Below the pieces are notes generated by a model. That model saw nothing but the letters and a program-made list of their open reading frames with translations. It was not told where the DNA came from and ran no database searches. This document shows positions 16,652 through 27,800 of a DNA stretch of 64,000 nt, in pieces. Positions within the stretch are counted from its first letter, which is position 1; every line of letters starts with the position of its first letter. A program made the translations under genes and the position numbers. Source of the stretch: JAZKFT01 sp963845495 (lineage in GTDB: Bacteria > Bacteroidota > Bacteroidia > Chitinophagales > Chitinophagaceae); NCBI GenBank assembly GCA_963845495.1, contig CAWJTH010000079.1, positions 62,001-126,000 of the forward strand, written 5' to 3'.

Positions 16652-19144
16652 TTATCTGATATTTATTTGGTATAGGTAAACCGGTTTCAAACTGATATCC
16701 TTAAGTTGTGCATCCAACCATTGGCTGTTTTTTTCGGTCAGCATCTTATCCTCCACGTAAATATCGTAGCCCTTTTTCATCGGCAAAACCTGTAACTGTA
16801 GTTTTTGCGACGGACTTGATCTAGCGGACGAAAACCGGTACAGACAATGGTCGTTGTAATTGAACTGGTCATATATCAACGTATCTTTTCTGTACAGCGC
16901 CATCACATCGCCTTGATAATCAATATCCAAAATCCAATCTTTTACCAATGCTTTAGGTGATGCATCAAAACTTAAACTATACAACCGTTGCCCCGGTAAA
17001 TTGTGGAATTTATATTGGTACAAGGGCCCGGGTTGCGATTTATTGAACTGTTTGGAGCTGGCATAATGACGCAAAATAGAATCTTGGTAACTTGCTGCAT
17101 CCTTTGCTGCCGCCGGGTCTGACAGCGCAGTTTTATTTTCTTGTGTGCTTACCGAAGCCTTCGCTTTTTTGTTGGCTGAAATCGTAAAAGCCGCAAAGGG
17201 GGAGGCCGTTTTTGATGGGCTGACTTTGAATGTGCCGGCATTGGGTTGTAATAAAGCCGATGGATAAACAAGCAAATTGGTTGCGGGGTTTTCATCGATA
17301 TGCTCAAGTACTAATTTGTTACCTTCATATAAAACATTATCCCTGCCGAACACCAGTAGTTCCTTACGTGCCGTTTTTATTTTGGTGGCCTGCAGTGCTT
17401 TTCCGCGGGGCAGAACAATAACGGTTGTCTTTTTATTATCTGTTGAAATGACCGTAAAAATAACATCCGTTTTTGTATCGCAACCGACTTTTAACTGCCC
17501 GTCGGTTTTCTGTAACCAACTGCCCTGCAGGCATTTTATTTCCGCAATATTTTCTTTATTGAAAACAAATTCAGACTGGCCATCTGCAAAAAAAACAAAG
17601 GCCGTTTCGTCAATATTCTTTAAGGTACACAACGGCTGTGCCGTGGCATATTGCAATAAGGCGTTGCCGAGCTGCATATGATATGGCCAAATGGCGTAAC
17701 TATTAGTAGGAAATAGCACCGGTTTTTCGGGGATATTTTCTGTTTGCCCCGCATTTGTTAGATGCAACTGGAAATTTTTAACTACTGGCAGATCAACAAA
17801 ACGTTGGTAATTAGATAGAAAAATAAAACCGCTGTTGTTGTGCACCCTCACTGAGGCTTGTACAGTGTCGTAACTATCGTGCGTGGCCACCATTTGTTTG
17901 GGGAAGAACGCTTTTTCGGTAGCCAATTGTTCACCAAAATCCTGTACGAAAAGGTTTATCATCCGCAGTTCGTTATAACTTTTTGCAATAATATCCATTG
18001 CCCCGACGGGTGCCTGAAAATCGTAATTGATGTAGGGCATATCGTTCGGGTAGCCTGTTGCACGGGATTCGGTCATGGTGGTTTTGCCCACCGGGTTCAA
18101 ACCACCATGGAACATAAAATAGCCTAATCCGTTCAGGCCGCTGCCGATGCGGGTAACCACGTTGGCACCAATATCCGTTGCACTTAAATCCACCCGGCGG
18201 TGATAGGTTTTTTGCATTCCCGAGCCAAGCTCCGCAGAGAGCTTTGGATAAGTATTGCGCACTTTTTTATCTACTTGCCCAAAAAGGTCGGAACCGATAT
18301 CAGGGTCGGCTTCCAAGGGTTTAATAAAATAAACAGGTTTGTACATTTTTTTGGTATGCGTAGCCCAAGGACTGTCGGGATAACCGCCCATGGTGTACAA
18401 AAATTCATCCTGATCGTCCGGCCCCTGCGCAAAGGCGGAATAATATGGAACATCCATGCCCACTTCGATGGCTAATTGTTTCAAGGTTTTCATGTGTGCG
18501 TACACTTTCGCATCCTTAAATTCCATCTCGTTTTCAATTTGTACGCCTATAATGGTTCCATTTTGCTTGTAGAAATATCCTTTGCATTGCCCAGCCACCG
18601 CTTTAAACCATTTTTTTACATATCCCAGATAGGTACTGTCGTTTTGCCGCAACGGGATATTTTTTTGCATCAACCAGTCGGGGAAACCGCCGTTGCGGGC
18701 CTCGGCATGTATCCACGGTCCGGGCCGTAGCCACACGTACATGCCATGTTTTTTGCAGAGCGAAAGGAATTTCCGCAGGTTACGGTTACCGCTCCAGTCG
18801 TACACATCCTCGGTTTCTTCGTGGTGGATCCAAAAAATATATACGGCCAACACTTCCACGCCGCAGCATTTCATTTTGATGATGGATTCTTCCCAATCTT
18901 TTTCGGCGCATTGTGAATAATGCATTTCGCCCATGATCGGGAACCACGGTTTACCGTTTTTAGTGAGATACATGTTTGTGTACGAAAGTTTTTCGCCGCC
19001 AGGCGAAATATTGGTACCCATTTTCAGGAAACCTTCCTTTAATTGATACAATTGGTTAGTGATATCGATGGTATATTGCGGCTGTGCGGACGAGCTGGTA
19101 AGCGCCAGTAAAATGACAGTAAAAAGCACGAATGTTTTAAGCAT
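16652..19144 (-). CDS. Glycoside hydrolase family 35 beta-galactosidase, exported
   Basis: An 830-aa enzyme that should remove terminal beta-galactosyl residues. Signal peptide 1-20 (ending SSSAQ). The family fold appears at FPIMGEMHYSQC, GVEVLAVYIFWIHHEE, YVWLRPGPWIHAEARNGG, with the acid/base motif VQIENEM (Glu206, with Glu204 beside it) and the nucleophile motif LSAELGSGMQ (Glu305). C-terminal residues (about 500-830) form accessory beta domains. It ends the PUL operon on the 3' side, 86 bases after the GH105 stop. Periplasmic or cell-surface action is likely. The substrate is probably a galactose-capped glycan, but the family also holds exo-beta-glucosaminidases, so specificity is open. 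Confidence 0.9.
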   Translation of the reverse strand: MLKTFVLFTVILLALTSSSAQPQYTIDITNQLYQLKEGFLKMGTNISPGGEKLSYTNMYLTKNGKPWFPIMGEMHYSQCAEKDWEESIIKMKCCGVEVLAVYIFWIHHEETEDVYDWSGNRNLRKFLSLCKKHGMYVWLRPGPWIHAEARNGGFPDWLMQKNIPLRQNDSTYLGYVKKWFKAVAGQCKGYFYKQNGTIIGVQIENEMEFKDAKVYAHMKTLKQLAIEVGMDVPYYSAFAQGPDDQDEFLYTMGGYPDSPWATHTKKMYKPVYFIKPLEADPDIGSDLFGQVDKKVRNTYPKLSAELGSGMQKTYHRRVDLSATDIGANVVTRIGSGLNGLGYFMFHGGLNPVGKTTMTESRATGYPNDMPYINYDFQAPVGAMDIIAKSYNELRMINLFVQDFGEQLATEKAFFPKQMVATHDSYDTVQASVRVHNNSGFIFLSNYQRFVDLPVVKNFQLHLTNAGQTENIPEKPVLFPTNSYAIWPYHMQLGNALLQYATAQPLCTLKNIDETAFVFFADGQSEFVFNKENIAEIKCLQGSWLQKTDGQLKVGCDTKTDVIFTVISTDNKKTTVIVLPRGKALQATKIKTARKELLVFGRDNVLYEGNKLVLEHIDENPATNLLVYPSALLQPNAGTFKVSPSKTASPFAAFTISANKKAKASVSTQENKTALSDPAAAKDAASYQDSILRHYASSKQFNKSQPGPLYQYKFHNLPGQRLYSLSFDASPKALVKDWILDIDYQGDVMALYRKDTLIYDQFNYNDHCLYRFSSARSSPSQKLQLQVLPMKKGYDIYVEDKMLTEKNSQWLDAQLKDISLKPVYLYQINIR

Positions 19145-19230
19145 GTTATTTTATTAAAAACTTACTTTAGATATTATATGCCTCAATAATCGGAAACGAA
19201 AATTTGTAGGTAATGGTATGTAGGATGATT

Positions 19231-20352
19231 TTACTTTTTTTTGTTGAACATCCTATACAATTCGGCACCGGCCAATAAAAAAGCGCCCGTGCCGTAAGTT
19301 TCGGTGCTATTAAAATCTACTTTGCCAGGAGCGGCGCCAACCGCTTGTACGTAACCTAGCATGCCATTTTCGTGTACTGATGACACCAAGGCCTGCCAGC
19401 CTTTGCTGGCCTCCGGCCAATATTTTTTCTTGTCCAAAACACCGTGGTTGATACCCCATAAAAAGGCGTAGGTGTAAAAACCGGTGCCGCTTGTTTCCTT
19501 TATCGGATAGCTTCCCGGATCTAGCAAAGAGGCGTGCCAAGTGCCGTCGGGCTGTTGCAAGCCTGCAATGCGTGCAGCCATTTCTTGATACAACTTAATA
19601 AATCTCGGTCTATCTGGATGGCCGTCAGGCATGTTTTCCAGAACCCTTACCAACCCGGCCATCACCCAGCCGTTGCCCCGGGACCAGAATACTTTTTGCC
19701 CATTGTTTTCCTTTTTACTGAAAAAACTTGCATCCCTAAAAAAAAGGTGCTCGGCTGTATCGTATAAAAAAGCGGTTGTTTTCCACCAAAGCTGGCTGGC
19801 TGTATTCAGATATTTTTCATCTTTTGTGGCAGTGGAAAGATAACTAAGTGCCGGTGGACCCATAAAAAGCGCATCGCACCACGCCCATTCCCTATCACTT
19901 ATACGGTTTTTCCAATCCAGGCTTTCAGCATGCGGTTTGGCTATGATGCTATCGGCTAGGGCAATAAACGGAGCTATCATTTTCTTTTTCTTATATACAA
20001 TAAACAGGTTGGAATATGTTTGCCCGATGCAATAATCGTCGGCATGAAAGCGGTTGTTACCTGTGTTCCAGTTTTCATCATTGCCAATTCCAACCAAAAA
20101 TTTTAACCATTTATCCGACTTGTCGATTTTGCTTAATTCAATTAAGCCGGTATAGGCGGTGGCATAAGTCCAATTAGTTTTGGGATTGTTCATTCCATTT
20201 GTTTGCCAATCTGTTAACTGCCAGTTGGCCACCTTCTGCATCTGCGCAAGCACATTAGCCGGTTGGTAAAGGCTATCTGTTTTTTGTCTGGCAAAAGCAA
20301 CAGTCGCAAAAAAACAAACAGCAGTCGTTATGTATTTCACTTGGTAGATCAT
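19231..20352 (-). CDS. GH105-type unsaturated glycuronyl hydrolase
   Basis: A 373-aa exported enzyme with signal peptide 1-22 (CFFATVAFARQ). It has the (alpha/alpha)6-barrel marks of GH88/GH105: FHADDYCIGQTY, WAWCDALFMGPP, FWSRGNGWVMAGL, LQQPDGTWHASLLD, ETSGTGFYTYAFLWGIN and STETYGTGAFLLAGAELYRM. GH105 enzymes hydrate and release the unsaturated uronic acid left at the non-reducing end by polysaccharide lyases, for example from rhamnogalacturonan, ulvan or arabinogalactan. It lies between the GH16 and GH35 genes. No lyase gene is in the window, so the lyase would have to be elsewhere or supplied by another organism. Confidence 0.85.
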   Translation of the reverse strand: MIYQVKYITTAVCFFATVAFARQKTDSLYQPANVLAQMQKVANWQLTDWQTNGMNNPKTNWTYATAYTGLIELSKIDKSDKWLKFLVGIGNDENWNTGNNRFHADDYCIGQTYSNLFIVYKKKKMIAPFIALADSIIAKPHAESLDWKNRISDREWAWCDALFMGPPALSYLSTATKDEKYLNTASQLWWKTTAFLYDTAEHLFFRDASFFSKKENNGQKVFWSRGNGWVMAGLVRVLENMPDGHPDRPRFIKLYQEMAARIAGLQQPDGTWHASLLDPGSYPIKETSGTGFYTYAFLWGINHGVLDKKKYWPEASKGWQALVSSVHENGMLGYVQAVGAAPGKVDFNSTETYGTGAFLLAGAELYRMFNKKK

Positions 20353-20615
20353 TTTTACGATATAATAAATTGAAGGGATAAATTACTAATCATTCATTTC
20401 CAATTGTGTTCCACGGCATTTGATCGGGAAAAGGTCCCGCAATATTAGCCAACCCATCTAGCTTTAAAGAGGAAAATCGTAAAGGAAACGGTAGAAAATC
20501 ATAAAAGATTTTTCTTGGTACAAATGATTTTCCTGTTACTTATAGAAAATTGTAAAGATTATGGACAGAGGAAAAAATATTGTTCTAAAGCGATGTAAAT
20601 TGATTGATGTCAGTG

Positions 20616-21527
20616 TTATTTGACAGACGGGATTTGATGATCGATCTTCTGTCGTGGGCTACCCTCCTTTTTAAAATACCGTACATAGTCAATAAAATAT
20701 TTTTGGGGCATGGCGGTTTTGTCCACACCCTTTTCGCCGCCCCAAGCACCGCCAAAGGCATTGTTCAGAATCAAATAATACGGTTTGTTGAAAGAAGATG
20801 GATCAATTGGATAATCTTTAAATATGTAAGTAAAATATTTTGTACTGTCATAAAAAAAATCAATTCGGTCTTTATACCATTCAATGGCATACACATGAAA
20901 GCTGTTAAATAAATCTGCACCTGCTTTTATTTTTCCGCCTTTACTAAAGTTTGGCTTTGGCGGGTTGGGTGCGGTTGTAAGTGCATGAAGCGTTCCATAA
21001 ATGGTTAGCGTATCCCAGCCCACATATTCCATAATATCGATCTCACCTTTATCAGGCCATTTGGGCGTGTCGGTACCTACCATCCATATTGCGGGCCAAA
21101 CACCTAATGCAGTAGGTATTTTGGCACGCACTTCCATTCTGCCGTACATAAAATTTTCTTTGTTTTTGGTGATAAGGCTGGCGGATGTGTATGCCGCAGA
21201 ATCGGTCTTTTGCCGCCAATCGGTTGAACCCTGTTTATAAGCTTCGTTGTTATGGGTCTCTTTTTTTGCTTCAATTACCAAACATCCGTTTTCGACCCTT
21301 GCGTTGTCTTTTTTTCCAACGGTATAGTATTGCAGCTCTTCGTTCCGCACAAAGCCTTCTTCGTAATCCCATTGCGTTGGGTCTGGTAAGCCATCTTTGT
21401 CAAATTCATCATGCCAAACCAATTTCCATTCGGTAGGGTTTGAAGCTGCTTTAATAGCTGTTTTTTCTTGTGCCATGCAAACACTTATCGAAAACGAGAA
21501 ACAACATACACTAAAAATGATTTTCAT
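20616..21527 (-). CDS. Glycoside hydrolase family 16 endo-beta-glycanase
   Basis: A 303-aa exported enzyme; signal peptide 1-19 (CFSFSISVCMAQ). The GH16 beta-jelly roll is clear: LVWHDEFDKDGLPDPTQWDY, MYGRMEVRAKIP, GVWPAIWMVGTD and the catalytic GEIDIMEYVG with Glu162 (nucleophile), Asp164 and Glu167 (acid/base). FHVYAIEWYKDRIDFFYD and LILNNAFGGAWGG complete the fold. The EIDIME form is typical of laminarinase-like members that cut beta-1,3 or mixed-linkage glucan, but some GH16 enzymes cut beta-1,3-galactan, agar or carrageenan. The GH35 and GH105 neighbours make a galactan target such as arabinogalactan plausible (inference). Confidence 0.92.
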   Translation of the reverse strand: MKIIFSVCCFSFSISVCMAQEKTAIKAASNPTEWKLVWHDEFDKDGLPDPTQWDYEEGFVRNEELQYYTVGKKDNARVENGCLVIEAKKETHNNEAYKQGSTDWRQKTDSAAYTSASLITKNKENFMYGRMEVRAKIPTALGVWPAIWMVGTDTPKWPDKGEIDIMEYVGWDTLTIYGTLHALTTAPNPPKPNFSKGGKIKAGADLFNSFHVYAIEWYKDRIDFFYDSTKYFTYIFKDYPIDPSSFNKPYYLILNNAFGGAWGGEKGVDKTAMPQKYFIDYVRYFKKEGSPRQKIDHQIPSVK

Positions 21528-21625
21528 CTAAATAATATTTTTACAGCTTTAAAAATCCATGTTTTAAAAGGCAACCGACAAACCAATGCCGGTTGCGGTT
21601 TTAACCAAATCAAAACAACCCAAGC

Positions 21626-22000
21626 TTATTTAACCAACTTTGTTGTTGACATTGTTCCATTGTTGTAGTAACCTACTATATATTGGCCGCTGGCCAAATG
21701 TGTGGCATCGAACTGTGTTTGTATACTACCCGTTGCCACATTAACCGCTGAGATTACCTTGCCATCCATCGATATAATTTTTAAACATGCGCCGTTAACC
21801 GCAATGGCATGCATTATAAGTTGCCAACCCTTTTATGGGATTGGGATAAACAGCCAGCACATTGTTTGGTGATGCCTTTGTTTGCAATACAACACCATCG
21901 GCCTTTAGCGATGCGATACGAGAAAACATCATGCCGCTTGGCACGCCGGTCCCATTAAGATCATAAATTTGAGCAGTAAACAAATAAACAATTTTTTCAT
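21626..22000 (-). pseudogene. Short exported frame ending in a T9SS type A sorting domain (frameshifted)
   Basis: Three frames line up as one small product. ATG at 22000-21998 gives a signal-like start (MKKLFICLLLKFMILM). A second frame (21795-21983) carries ASPNNVLAVYPNPIKG, and a third (21626-21814) carries LKIISMDGKVISAVNV, LASGQYIVGYY and STTKLVK. The YPNP, GKVI and LASGxY marks are those of the type IX secretion C-terminal domain. Almost nothing lies between signal and sorting domain, so this is either the remains of a longer secreted enzyme with its catalytic part deleted, or a tiny secreted protein. At least two indels are needed to read it through. Confidence 0.6.
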
Positions 22001-22117
22001 ATTTATCATTCTTTGAATTGAAGATTGGATATCCTTGCCAAAGAAATTTTTAATTTAAAATAAGATAGCGAACCGGCACGGTGGAAATACCGGTATCGGA
22101 TGGCTTGCCGCATTAGC

Positions 22118-23095
22118 TTAGTTCACCCTTATCCAAAATTGTTTTACACCCGATTGATTATCGTCTTTCGTTAAGCTAGAATAAGCAAAACTGGCCAAGT
22201 AAAGCCCCTTGGTGGGATACTTATAATACCCACCGGTATAGTTAATGCCAGAAAGCGTGTAAACAGGCATGGCCTGTGCAAATTGTTTAAGTGGGCTGCT
22301 GGATGGATATAATACGCCCGATGTTGTTGGCAAATCGGGTACTGTACGGTTCACATACATTGGCCGGCTAACAATCCAGCCTACATTATTTGGTGCCGTT
22401 GTTGTACCGCCTGTAATTGTTAGCGAAGTGGTTGGCACCCAATTAGCTGACCCGTAAACCTGATTGAATTTGATCCAGTAAGCGGTGCTTTCATTGGCAA
22501 TATTAAACAACGGGGCGGGTGTACTATCTGCCAAAAGGTTGTTTACAACCAAGTTGGTAATTGTCCAAGTACGCTGAATGCTTCCCGTTATACCTGTGTA
22601 CTTAAATGCAAAAAACAAAGAATCTGTTGGCCCACTAACAAGATCGGAAAGGTTGATATTGCCTGAAGCAACTGCACCACTACCCGTAGAAAGCACGGCT
22701 CGGCTTGTAATATCCGTCCAACTGGCACCAACAATATGGCTTGAATCCATCATCGCCAATTTATCGGTGGCTAAAACCTGCAATGTGTTGGTTTGGGTTC
22801 CATTTACCGCATTTGAAGTAAACGACATTACCGGCACACCAATAGCCGTAGTACGGTTGGCATACTGATATTGGTGCGCTATTTCGCCGCTGTAAAACAT
22901 GATATTGTCAGCATAACCAGCCATATTGAATTTTACAGTATCACCAAGTGTAAAATAAAGCGTGTCGCCCACCGATGTGCGCTGATTATTAATGGTGATA
23001 CCAAGGGTTGGGGTTATAGCCGAAATTTTTTTGTTGCAAGCCGACAGCGCCACTATGGTAATGAGTGCTGCCGCTATTATATATTTTAATTGCAT
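22118..23095 (-). CDS. PUL outer-membrane lipoprotein, DUF5017-like (SusE/F position)
   Basis: A 325-aa lipoprotein: signal and lipobox (VALSACNKK, Cys20). The N-terminal part (GDTVKFNMAGYADNIMFYSGEIAHQYQYANRT) resembles DUF5017 proteins found downstream of SusCD. The rest is beta-rich, without catalytic motifs. It lies 54 bases past the SusD stop, where SusE/SusF-type surface glycan-binding proteins are usually encoded, so glycan capture at the cell surface is the likely job. Confidence 0.7.
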   Translation of the reverse strand: MQLKYIIAAALITIVALSACNKKISAITPTLGITINNQRTSVGDTLYFTLGDTVKFNMAGYADNIMFYSGEIAHQYQYANRTTAIGVPVMSFTSNAVNGTQTNTLQVLATDKLAMMDSSHIVGASWTDITSRAVLSTGSGAVASGNINLSDLVSGPTDSLFFAFKYTGITGSIQRTWTITNLVVNNLLADSTPAPLFNIANESTAYWIKFNQVYGSANWVPTTSLTITGGTTTAPNNVGWIVSRPMYVNRTVPDLPTTSGVLYPSSSPLKQFAQAMPVYTLSGINYTGGYYKYPTKGLYLASFAYSSLTKDDNQSGVKQFWIRVN

Positions 23096-23149
23096 AAGAA
23101 TTGTTTTAAATTATGTTTCAGTTATTGCAATACAATAAACTATGGTAAA

Positions 23150-24839
23150 TTACCAGCCGGGATTTTGGGTTAATGCACTGTTCAACTGTAGCTCGGTATT
23201 TGGAATCGGAAATAAAAGATGTTTCTGCGATACGTTGTTGGAACTGAATATAATACCATTGGTAGCAGATTGGGAAAAGCCAGAGCCAGCAGGCGCCGAT
23301 GCAGACGTTAATGTTGCGGTTGCCAATGCATTTATTCCTTTCATATCGGCAACAAAACTGCCCCAACGTATTTCGTCCCATTTCCTGACGCCTTCAAAAC
23401 AAAACTCACGCATCCTTTCCGCCCTTAGCGAATCGCGGAAAGCACCTTGGCTTAAACCTGCAGGCAAATCACAAACGGCATTGGCTGCTGTGGCAGAAAC
23501 TTTAAATGCCCTTCTTCTTACTGCGTTTATGGCATTATAGGCATCGGCAGTTGGGCCGGCAGATTCATTTACGGCCTCGGCCTTCATTAAATATACATCG
23601 GCCAAACGCAATAGTGGGATATTCATGCCATTATAAGCTCCTTGGCCCGAACCGCCGTTGGCTGTAGACGCAAGCTCATAAATCCTGCGCCATTTACCGG
23701 GCTGTATGTACCAACTAGTATTGGTTAGGTTAGTATAAAACGAAAGATTGGTGTTGCTAAGATTACTTGCATCGGCCATGGCAAAAGTGGTGGGATTGGC
23801 CTTGTAATAAAAAGCGGGGCAGTTCCAGTTTTGCCTTACGGTATCCCACGGGCCATAAGCATAGTATAATTTTTGGGTAATAAATGTGTTGCCCTGCGTG
23901 CCGCCCGGACTGTTTTTCATAGAAACATAATAGGTAAACGATGAACCCTCATTGGCATTGGTACCGTATAAACCAGCTTCCCAAATCGATTCTTTTGTGT
24001 CATATTTATCCTGTAACAGGTTTTTGAATATCTGGGTATAGTCTGGATTTAGCACGTGGTTTGGATCGCTTATCAAAGTATTAGCCCAGGTAATTGCATC
24101 ATTGTATTTGCTAACATCTACCGGGGTACCGGTGGGGCCGGCACTGGCCATTTGCAAACATACTTTGGCCAAATAACCTTCAGCTGCTTCTAATGTCACC
24201 TTTTCGGCATAGCCTAGTTTGGTCACGGTAAACTTCCGGAGCGCAAACAGGCTATCAGCTGTTTTCATATCGCTCAATATTTGTGCATACACCTGCGCCT
24301 TGGGTGTACGAGCTATGGTCAAGTTTCCGGTTATTGAACCTGTCGGTTGTGTTATCAAGGGCACATCACCCCACAAAGTAACCAGCCAGTCATAAAAATA
24401 TCCCCTTAAGAAAAGCGATTGACCTTTTATGATATCCCGTGTTGAATCATCGATCGCACCGGGGCTAAGATTATCAATACCTTGGATCAACACATTGTCT
24501 AGTTCAATGCCGTTGTATAAAGCACCCCATACCGTTTTTACGCTACCATCACCTGCATCATAAGTATACAGATCTTGGGAATATTGGCCAAGATTGTAAC
24601 TTTCATCGCAAGTAATGGCAAATGTAAATGCTAGGTCTGTACCATAAGGGCCATACATGCGCCGCACCACTGGTAATGGTATTGTATACACCATTTAATG
24701 CTGTTTGCAATTGCGTAGCATTTTGATAATAACTGGTAGGGCTTCCAAAACTGGTAGGCTTTGTATCCAAAATTTTTTTGCAAGATGTTGCTCCAAGTGA
24801 CACCAGCACTATGATTAAATAATATATCCTAAGTTTCAT
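23150..24839 (-). CDS. SusD/RagB family glycan-binding lipoprotein (frameshifted)
   Basis: Surface lipoprotein that caps the SusC barrel and delivers glycan. N-terminal frame 24603-24839 has the lipobox (LGATSCKK, Cys20) and LNGVYNTI; the main frame 23150-24694 continues MYGPYGTDLAFTFA. One extra base near 24658-24662 accounts for the switch and gives about 562 aa, normal for the family. Typical marks: SLFLRGYFYDWLVTLWGDVPL, EAAEGYLAKVCLQMA, LLRLADVYLMKAEAVNE, AINAVRRRAF, ERMREFCFEGVRKWDEIRWG and LFPIPNTELQLN. It follows SusC by 17 bases. Confidence 0.88.
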
Positions 24840-24856
24840 GATTGTAATTTTTTGTT

Positions 24857-27800
24857 TTAGAAAGATGCAGTTAATCCTAACACATAAGTTTTAGGGGTTG
24901 GATAAGCATTGTAATCAAAACCTGGCGTTAATACAGAATAACTGGTTGATACGTCAGGATCAACACCGCTGTATTTTGTCCAAGTGTGGAGGTTTTGTGC
25001 TGATGCGAAAATCCGGATAGTACTTATTTTTATGCGGTGCAAAACACTTGCGGGAATAGTGTAGCCAACCTGCATTGTTTTTAGGCGCAAGAAAGAGCCG
25101 TCTTCAACCACCCTTGAATTAAAGGCTGCATAATTGGTACCTTGACCCACGGGTATATTTGTATTTTGGTTGGTAGGCGACCAGCGGTTCACTTCCGTAG
25201 CCATCATGTTCAATGCCGCTGGAAAATTATCAACGGGTGCCTCATAAATCATCCTATTGCCATTTAGGATATTGTTACCATAACTCCATTGTAAGAATAC
25301 GCTTATATCAAATCCTTTGTAAGAAAAATTGTTGGTAAAACCACCTTGGTGCAAAGCGTAGCCCCTGCCAATTATAGTATAATCGCTGGTGTTTACTTGT
25401 CCATCACCATTTATATCCTTGTACTTGGCCCACCCTGGTTGCGGGGTGGTGGCACTGACATAATAAGGTACGCCAGGTTTCAATTTATACGTGCCGTTTG
25501 GCAGCCTGTCAAAATCACTGTATTGGTAAAGCCCATTAAATAACACGCCATACATTTGGCCGATCGGCTGACCAACGGTAGCGATATAAGGATTAGTGCC
25601 GTAAGTATTGTTTTGGCCTAATGTTTGGGAAATTCCGCTGGTAAGGAATGTTGCCCCGTTAGAAAGCGCCAATATTTTATTTCTGGGAAAGGAAATATTG
25701 AAGGCCGATGTCCACCTAAAGCTTTTTGTTTGCACATTCACCGTATTCAGCGAAAATTCCAATCCTGTATTCTGCAATTGCCCGATGTTCATGATGGCAG
25801 AACTTACACCTGTTGTAAGCGGAACAGGTGCATTTAACAATAGGTTCTTGCTAATTTTCTTGTACCAATCAAAAGTGAAACCGATACGGCTTTTTAACAG
25901 GGAAAGATCCAAGCCGAGGTTTGTTTGGACTTGTGTTTCCCATTTTAAACCGACGTTGCCGAGGCTACTGATCGTGGCACCAGTGCCACCTGGCTGGTTG
26001 CCGTAATCGTACCCCGTAAAACTGGTGCTGGAAGCAAAGGCCAGTTGGGGCAAATAAGCAAAGTCACCAATCCTGTTGTTGCCCGTTTCGCCATATCCGC
26101 CCCTGATTTTTAGATCGTTTATAACTTTAGTTTTTTTCATGAAGTTTTCGTTGCTTAATCTCCAAGCACCGCTAATGGCTGGGAAATAGCCCCATTTGTT
26201 GCCTGCTCCAAACTTGGAGGAACCGTCTGCCCGGTAATAAGCTGTAACAAAGTATTTACTAGCATAGCTGTATTGTAAGCTACCATAAAAAGATGCTTGC
26301 GAATTGCGTGAGGAGTTCGAGGCAATCACGCTGTAATCTACCGTTGTACTGTTAAAAAGTGTTGGTGCAAGGTTAAGGGCATCCAATCCCATGGTTTCGT
26401 AATCTTTTGGAATATGGATGGTAGAAAAGCCATCGTTTTGAGTAGTTGTTTTTGTAAAACTTGCACCTGCAATAGCCGTAATGTGGTGCAGGCCTACAAA
26501 TGATTTGTTATAGGTAAAATAGTTTTCGTTTGCCCATGTGGTCAGTTGGTTGAACAACATGGAACCACTTACGCCGTTACCTATATTGGTTCTGCCGGGC
26601 AAGGTATCGCGGCCATAATATGTTTGCGAATTATAAAAAGCATCAGTTTCGGTATTGCTTTTTGTGATGCTGGCAGTCGTCCTAAAACTTAATTCTTTTG
26701 AAAAAGCATATTCTGCATAAAAATTGGCAATAATGTTTGTGGTAAGGGTTTGCCTGAGCTGGTTTTGCAAATCTGTTATCGGGTTAATAGTGGTTGCATC
26801 GCCCGGGTCGGTAGAACTTTCCAATGAATAAACGCCATACTTTCCCGAGGTTGGCGAATTGCCCCTTGCCGTGTATAGGGTTCCGGGGCTAGGGTTTGTC
26901 GAGCTAAGCCCACCCGCTACACCCGCGTTGGCAATGGGTGCTCCGGTTGCGGCGGTATAAGCATAGTTGGCATTGATACCTAACTTGAATTTATCGCCTA
27001 ACTTTTGATCTAGCACAACCCTTGCTTGGTAGCGTTTGAAGCCAGACGTAATTATGATGCCCTTTTGGTTGAGGTATTGGCCAGAAACAGAATAGCGTGT
27101 TTGGTCGTTGCCGCCCCTAATGGAGAGCTCATTGTTTTGGAAAAGACCGGTTTGAAACAACGCTTTCTGCCAATCTAGCGTAGCTGAATCCTTATAGGAA
27201 GCCGAGGACGGTATATAAGAACGTACACTTCCGTTTGTATTTAATACATTTCCCAAATAGGTAGAATCCCAAAGAGCCGGGTTAATAGAATGCAACCAAT
27301 CCACATATTGGTAGGCATTCATCATTTGTAAAGTCTTTGGATTTTTTTGGATGCCATAAGTTTCGGTAAAAGAAATAATGGGTGGCCCGATTTTTCCTTT
27401 TTTAGTGGTTATAACGATAACGCCGTTTGCGCCTCTGGCACCGTAGATGGCAGTGGCAGAAGCATCTTTCAGCACATCCATACTTTCGATATCATCGGGG
27501 TTGATGGAATTAAAAGAAGCGTCTTCCAACGGAAAACCGTCCACCACGTATAAAGGTGATGTGCTTTGTGTAAGCGAACCAACCCCACGGATAATGATAT
27601 TGGGCAATGCGCCAGGTTGACCATCGCTAGTAGCTATTTGTACACCAGCTACCCGGCCTGCAAGTGCATCAATCACGTTAGTTACAGGCGCTTTTTGTAC
27701 ATCACTCATGTTTACAGAGCCAACCGAGCTGGTCAAATCCCTTCTTCTTACCGTATTATAACCCACGTTCACAACGTTCACATCGCTTAGTTCACCAGCC

